This document shows positions 6,816 through 9,747 of a DNA stretch of 9,747 nt, one piece after another; the first letter of the stretch is position 1, and each line of letters opens with the position of its first letter. A program made the position numbers and the translations under genes. The notes under the pieces were generated by a model, which did not search any database, had not been told where the DNA came from, and saw nothing but the letters and a program-made list of their open reading frames with translations. Source of the stretch: Desulfobacterales bacterium (GTDB lineage: Bacteria; Desulfobacterota; Desulfobacteria; Desulfobacterales; JAUCGF01); the NCBI GenBank assembly GCA_029940345.1, contig JAOZRC010000153.1, forward strand, positions 1 to 9,747. Direction: 5' to 3'.

Positions 6816-8567
6816 ATGACGACCCTGACGCCGCGGCCACGCATACTAATCTGTGATTCCATCGCTTCTCCCGGAGAAGCGATGCTGAAGCGTTATTTTG
6901 ATGTGGTTGTCCGATCTGAAATGGATGAAGCCGAATTACTCGCCATGATCGGTGATTTTCATGCGATTGTGGTCAATTACGATGCCCGAATATCGGCTCG
7001 GGTGATTGACCGGGCCAAACATCTCAAAGTGATTGGGCGCACCCGTATAAAATGTGGTGACATTGATGTGCGCGCCGCCAAAGCCAAAGGCATTGTTGTG
7101 TTAAGCAGCCCAGACGCGGTGGCAATCGCGGTGGCTGAACATACCTTGGCGCTGCTCCTTGCGCTGGTACGCCATATACCGGACGCCAATCGCGCTTTGG
7201 CCGACGGTCATTGGAAGACCCAACCGTTTATGGGCGTCAGTTTATCCGGTAAAACCATGGGAATCGTAGGCTTCGGACGTATCGGCAAAGAAGTGGCCCA
7301 ACGAGCGTTGGCCTTTGGGATGAAAGTGATTGTCAATATGCGCCGTAAAACGTCTGTATTAAATGCTTACAAAGATATTGACGCCGTCAGTCTGGATGCC
7401 TTGTTCACCCAGTCGGATTTTATCAGTTTGCATGTGTCTCAAAACGTGGCAAACACACGGATGATTGGTGCGAACCAGTTTGTGCTGATGAAGCCCGGGG
7501 CGTATCTGATTAACACATCCAGTGAAACTGTGATTGACGAAGACGCCTTGCTAAAAGCGCTGAATCAGGGACGCATGGCCGGTGCCGGTCTGGATGTATT
7601 CAAAAATGCGGCGGGCACCGAAAACAAACTGGCGCAGCATCCCAAGGTGCTTGCGACGCCCAATATCGGCGCTTGCACCCTGGACGCCCGTAAAATGGCG
7701 GCCACTACCATTGCCCAACAAATTATTGATCTTTTACAAAAATCACGCCTGAACAATCCACTGGCGCTCCAGGTTGTGGCAATGGAAGACGTTTTTCCGC
7801 ATGAAAACATTGATCCTCGCCGGGTAGCGCGCTTATCTGAAAAAATTAAAACCGCAGATGTTCTGACTAACCCGCCAATTGTGGTGGCAAGCGATGGTCA
7901 ATATATCGTTTTGGATGGCGCCACCCGCACCACCGCTTTTCGACTGCTGGGCTATCCCCATATTGTCGTACAGGTATTTGCCGAAGAAGATGACAAGCTT
8001 AGTCTTGACACATGGCGCCATGCCATACGCCAGATCGAACCGTCTGAATTGGCTCATATTATCGGTAGTATGCCTGAAATTTCCATGATCGCCAGCCTGC
8101 CGGAAACCGTTCTACAAGACATGACGGATTATGGCGGATTATGTTATCTGACCACGGTGGAAAACAAAACCTACCATATCAAACCGGCTCCGGGCGTCAA
8201 TCATCTCGATGCGTTGAATAAACTGACCAGCACCTACATTGAGGCCAGCTATGTCACGCGCACAATTGAAAGCGACATCAACCGGGTTGCGGAAGAGCAT
8301 CCCGATCTGGCGGCCTTAGTGATTTTTCCGAAATATGAAATTGACCAGGTGCTGCAAATCGCCCGCGCCGGACGCGCCCTGCCCGCCGGCATCACCCGCT
8401 TTGTAATCCCCGGCCGCGTCATGCGTTTGAATGCGGATTTGGCTGTGCTAAAATCGTCCCAATCGTTAAGTGAAAAAAATGAATGGCTTTTCGAATTGAC
8501 GATGAAAAAACTGGCGGATGATCAGGTGCGTTACTACCAGGAGCCGGTGTATCTTCTGGATGAATGA
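6816..8567 (+). CDS. PGDH-like pseudo-dehydrogenase fused to an SbnI/SerK-like serine kinase (ParB/Srx fold)
   Basis: 583 residues in two parts. Residues 1-320 are a D-2-hydroxyacid dehydrogenase fold like SerA, with an intact GFGRIG nucleotide loop (152-157). By eye alignment to E. coli SerA, the catalytic Arg, Glu and His are Ser236 (NTSSET), Ala265 (VFKNAA) and Asn283 (TPNIGA). The substrate loop is degenerate (GRTRIKCGDID, 74-84) and the usual Asp after strand 2 is Asn174. Residues 323-583 resemble SbnI and SerK, which phosphorylate free L-serine to O-phosphoserine. The matching features are FPHE (327-330) with the candidate catalytic Glu330, NPPIVV (352-357), VLDGATR (365-371) and the TWRH block (399-402); the length of about 260 also fits. 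A database would probably name it phosphoglycerate dehydrogenase, which I think is misleading. AGGAG at 6800-6804 lies 11 bases upstream of the ATG. It is co-transcribed with gcvT-glyA, so its substrate serine is made next door. An alternative is a regulatory ParB-like domain without kinase activity, since SbnI also binds DNA. Confidence 0.82.
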   Translation: MTTLTPRPRILICDSIASPGEAMLKRYFDVVVRSEMDEAELLAMIGDFHAIVVNYDARISARVIDRAKHLKVIGRTRIKCGDIDVRAAKAKGIVVLSSPDAVAIAVAEHTLALLLALVRHIPDANRALADGHWKTQPFMGVSLSGKTMGIVGFGRIGKEVAQRALAFGMKVIVNMRRKTSVLNAYKDIDAVSLDALFTQSDFISLHVSQNVANTRMIGANQFVLMKPGAYLINTSSETVIDEDALLKALNQGRMAGAGLDVFKNAAGTENKLAQHPKVLATPNIGACTLDARKMAATTIAQQIIDLLQKSRLNNPLALQVVAMEDVFPHENIDPRRVARLSEKIKTADVLTNPPIVVASDGQYIVLDGATRTTAFRLLGYPHIVVQVFAEEDDKLSLDTWRHAIRQIEPSELAHIIGSMPEISMIASLPETVLQDMTDYGGLCYLTTVENKTYHIKPAPGVNHLDALNKLTSTYIEASYVTRTIESDINRVAEEHPDLAALVIFPKYEIDQVLQIARAGRALPAGITRFVIPGRVMRLNADLAVLKSSQSLSEKNEWLFELTMKKLADDQVRYYQEPVYLLDE

Positions 8568-8572
8568 AAAAG

Positions 8573-8610
8573 CGGATATCCTTCATTGAGACCTAAATTA
8601 GGTTCATCCG
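8573..8610 (+). terminator. Possible hairpin terminator of the gcvT-glyA operon
   Basis: Five bases after the stop codon CGGAT (8573-8577) can pair with ATCCG (8606-8610). Inside lies the perfect palindrome ACCTAA-A-TTAGGT (8591-8603). Placement suits a transcription end, but no T run follows. It may instead be rho-assisted or only an RNA-stabilising stem. Confidence 0.35.
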
Positions 8611-8685
8611 ACTAATGCGTACTTTTAGTTGACAAGAACAGACAAATTATAATCTTTTTCCTAAAAATTAATTTCGGCTTCATGC

Positions 8686-9075
8686 TTATCCACGTTGCAA
8701 TGCCTCTCTAAAATTTTTACACAAAGGATATCCCCAGACCGCTTTAATCGAGCGATTTGCTTTATGTGTCTGGTCATTTTTACCCCGCCCTGTAGTTACA
8801 CCCAGGAAACGCCAGTTTGCGGCTTTATAACAAGTTCCCGAAAAACGTTCTGTATCAACAAAGGTTTCAAGAAAATATATCGGATGGTTATAGATCAGCT
8901 TCCAATCTGAAGGAAGTATTTTGGCAATTCGACCTAATATGTGAGTTGCCAAACAGGGTATCCGGACCTGGCAGGGAATTAGGAAGCGACTATTATATGC
9001 AATAAGGCAGAGGTTCTTCTTACGAATATCAGCTGACCAACCAATAAATGGAAGCGTTTTTATGAAAAAGAACAT
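8686..9075 (-). pseudogene. DUF4338 (DruA-like) family remnant, 5'-truncated
   Basis: The 129-residue frame matches the C-terminal part of DUF4338 proteins as I know them. The order of blocks is FIGW followed by RKKNL, then NSRFLI, ATHILGRIA, LPSDW, ETFVDTERFSGTCYKAANW, LGVTTGRGKND and a YPL segment near the end. Family proteins are usually around 300 residues. Here the upstream half is missing: homology begins near 9060, an in-frame TAA lies at 9088-9090, and the preceding DNA belongs to another frame on the opposite strand. Some usually conserved positions are also changed (PC where PH is common, Cys/Gln in the LPWV block). Stand-alone DUF4338 genes are often multicopy and behave like mobile genes; a relative, DruA, is part of Druantia anti-phage systems. 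This copy is probably dead, and no other Druantia gene is visible. Confidence 0.72.
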
Positions 9076-9173
9076 TGTGTCAATTATTTAACTTGACTAT
9101 TTATCATGTTCTATGCTATTAAAATAATTTGATTTTGAATGGGTGAATATCCATAATATTTTAATAGGGCAAT
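9076..9173. other. AT-rich junction between two accessory fragments
   Basis: These 98 bases separate the broken end of the DUF4338 remnant from the start of the next plus-strand frame. They are strongly AT-rich and contain no gene I can support. If the plus-strand element inserted into the DUF4338 gene, its left end should lie here. I see no convincing terminal inverted repeat, and the other end is outside the window. Confidence 0.5.
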
Positions 9174-9747
9174 ATGATTCAGCGAGCAACAGAATATTTG
9201 CAATCTAAAATTTCTGAGGGCGGACTAAAAAGCGGAAAATCCCCACTATTCTTGGAAAGTCAACTGAATAGTTGGGCACAAGATTTTCTCCAGAAGAAAT
9301 CTTGTCAATGTGGCTTATGTTTTGATTCGAATTCTTCGTCATTTAGCATTGATACTTTACGCCACTTCAAACGAGAACTGAATTTTCTTTCTGTGAAAGA
9401 ACAAGAGATGTACATTCTTACTCTTCTTCAGGAAGCTTGCCAACCATCGCTGTTACGACTGGTTCGTCCACGAGGAAAAGACAATAACCGTGTCAGACTG
9501 ACATTAAATTATCATGTATACCCTTTTGGTCGTGTTTGCCGTTCAGTCTTTCGTTGTTTATTTGACATTAGTGATACCAAGCTACGTAATTTGCTAAGGC
9601 ACCTCCAAAGGTATAATTTCCCACATTCACGTTGCCATGGCAATACAGAGCGTATCCCTAAACATACCTTACTAGTCAAAGAACGTATCTACTCTGCAAC
9701 ATGTTCAAGCACTTCCAGGATTGTCACTGCGTCAAAACTGTCGTCCG
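9174..9747 (+). CDS. Partial hypothetical protein, transposon-type, runs off the window
   Basis: The frame is open from the ATG at 9174 to the window edge (191 complete codons, no stop). Visible features are a cysteine cluster CQCGLC (44-49), VCRSVF (121-126), an amphipathic DISDTKLRNLLRHL (131-144), and a basic stretch with HGNTERIPKH (155-164). The order VC...F, then a short helix, then HGNxxRxP recalls uncharacterised zinc-finger/helix N-terminal regions of transposon-like proteins that I associate mainly with animal, oomycete and fungal genomes. This is recollection of a pattern, not a search result. A catalytic domain, if any, would lie beyond the window. After about residue 172 the residues become Ser/Thr-rich, and a frame change near 9687 cannot be excluded. 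The ribosome site is weak (AGGGC, six bases or fewer upstream). The base composition is poorer in G+C than that of the gcv genes. Confidence 0.6.
   Translation, partial: MIQRATEYLQSKISEGGLKSGKSPLFLESQLNSWAQDFLQKKSCQCGLCFDSNSSSFSIDTLRHFKRELNFLSVKEQEMYILTLLQEACQPSLLRLVRPRGKDNNRVRLTLNYHVYPFGRVCRSVFRCLFDISDTKLRNLLRHLQRYNFPHSRCHGNTERIPKHTLLVKERIYSATCSSTSRIVTASKLSS

Noticed and set aside
8695..8910. Small plus-strand frame after the operon
   Set aside because: The opposite strand carries recognisable DUF4338 sequence, so this frame is a shadow.
8686..9075. Evidence for a Druantia defence system
   Set aside because: Only a truncated DUF4338 fragment is present. No helicase or other Druantia genes are in the window, and stand-alone DUF4338 genes are common.

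Overview
The window is bacterial: there are strong AGGAGG-type ribosome sites, tightly packed and overlapping genes, and a two-subunit (split) glycine dehydrogenase. The phylum cannot be fixed from sequence alone. Split GcvPA/GcvPB, unusual fusions and a DUF4338 remnant would suit several little-studied lineages, but this is only an impression.

Layout. Bases 1-119 hold a REP-like inverted repeat, a degenerate third repeat unit and a T9 tract. Bases 224-3908 (minus strand) form a four-gene operon read right to left: an Lrp/AsnC-type regulator, gcvH, gcvPA and gcvPB. The last three are translationally coupled by short overlaps. A 253-base AT-rich divergent promoter region (3909-4161) contains palindromes at plausible operator positions. 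Bases 4162-8567 (plus strand) form a two-gene operon of unusual fusions. The first is a GcvT aminomethyltransferase joined to a serine hydroxymethyltransferase (883 aa). The second is a phosphoglycerate-dehydrogenase-like Rossmann protein joined to a ParB/sulfiredoxin-fold domain that resembles SbnI/SerK free serine kinases (583 aa). Bases 8568-9747 look like accessory DNA: a hairpin, a 5'-truncated DUF4338 (DruA-like) remnant on the minus strand, and the start of an unfinished plus-strand reading frame that runs off the window and resembles transposon-type proteins.

How it works together. GcvPA/PB decarboxylate glycine onto the lipoyl arm of GcvH. The GcvT half transfers the one-carbon unit to tetrahydrofolate. 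The SHMT half can condense that methylene-THF with a second glycine to give serine. The kinase-like half of the last gene could then phosphorylate free serine to O-phosphoserine. The locus therefore reads as a glycine-to-serine-to-phosphoserine module, or a reversible one-carbon module, under one local Lrp-type regulator. The lipoamide dehydrogenase (L protein) is not in the window.

The most notable point is that the dehydrogenase-like domain has lost all three family catalytic residues (Arg, Glu, His) while keeping its nucleotide-binding glycine motif. The kinase-like domain keeps the Glu and the DGxxR motif expected of SbnI. The protein therefore looks like a serine kinase carrying a repurposed Rossmann sensor, not a phosphoglycerate dehydrogenase.
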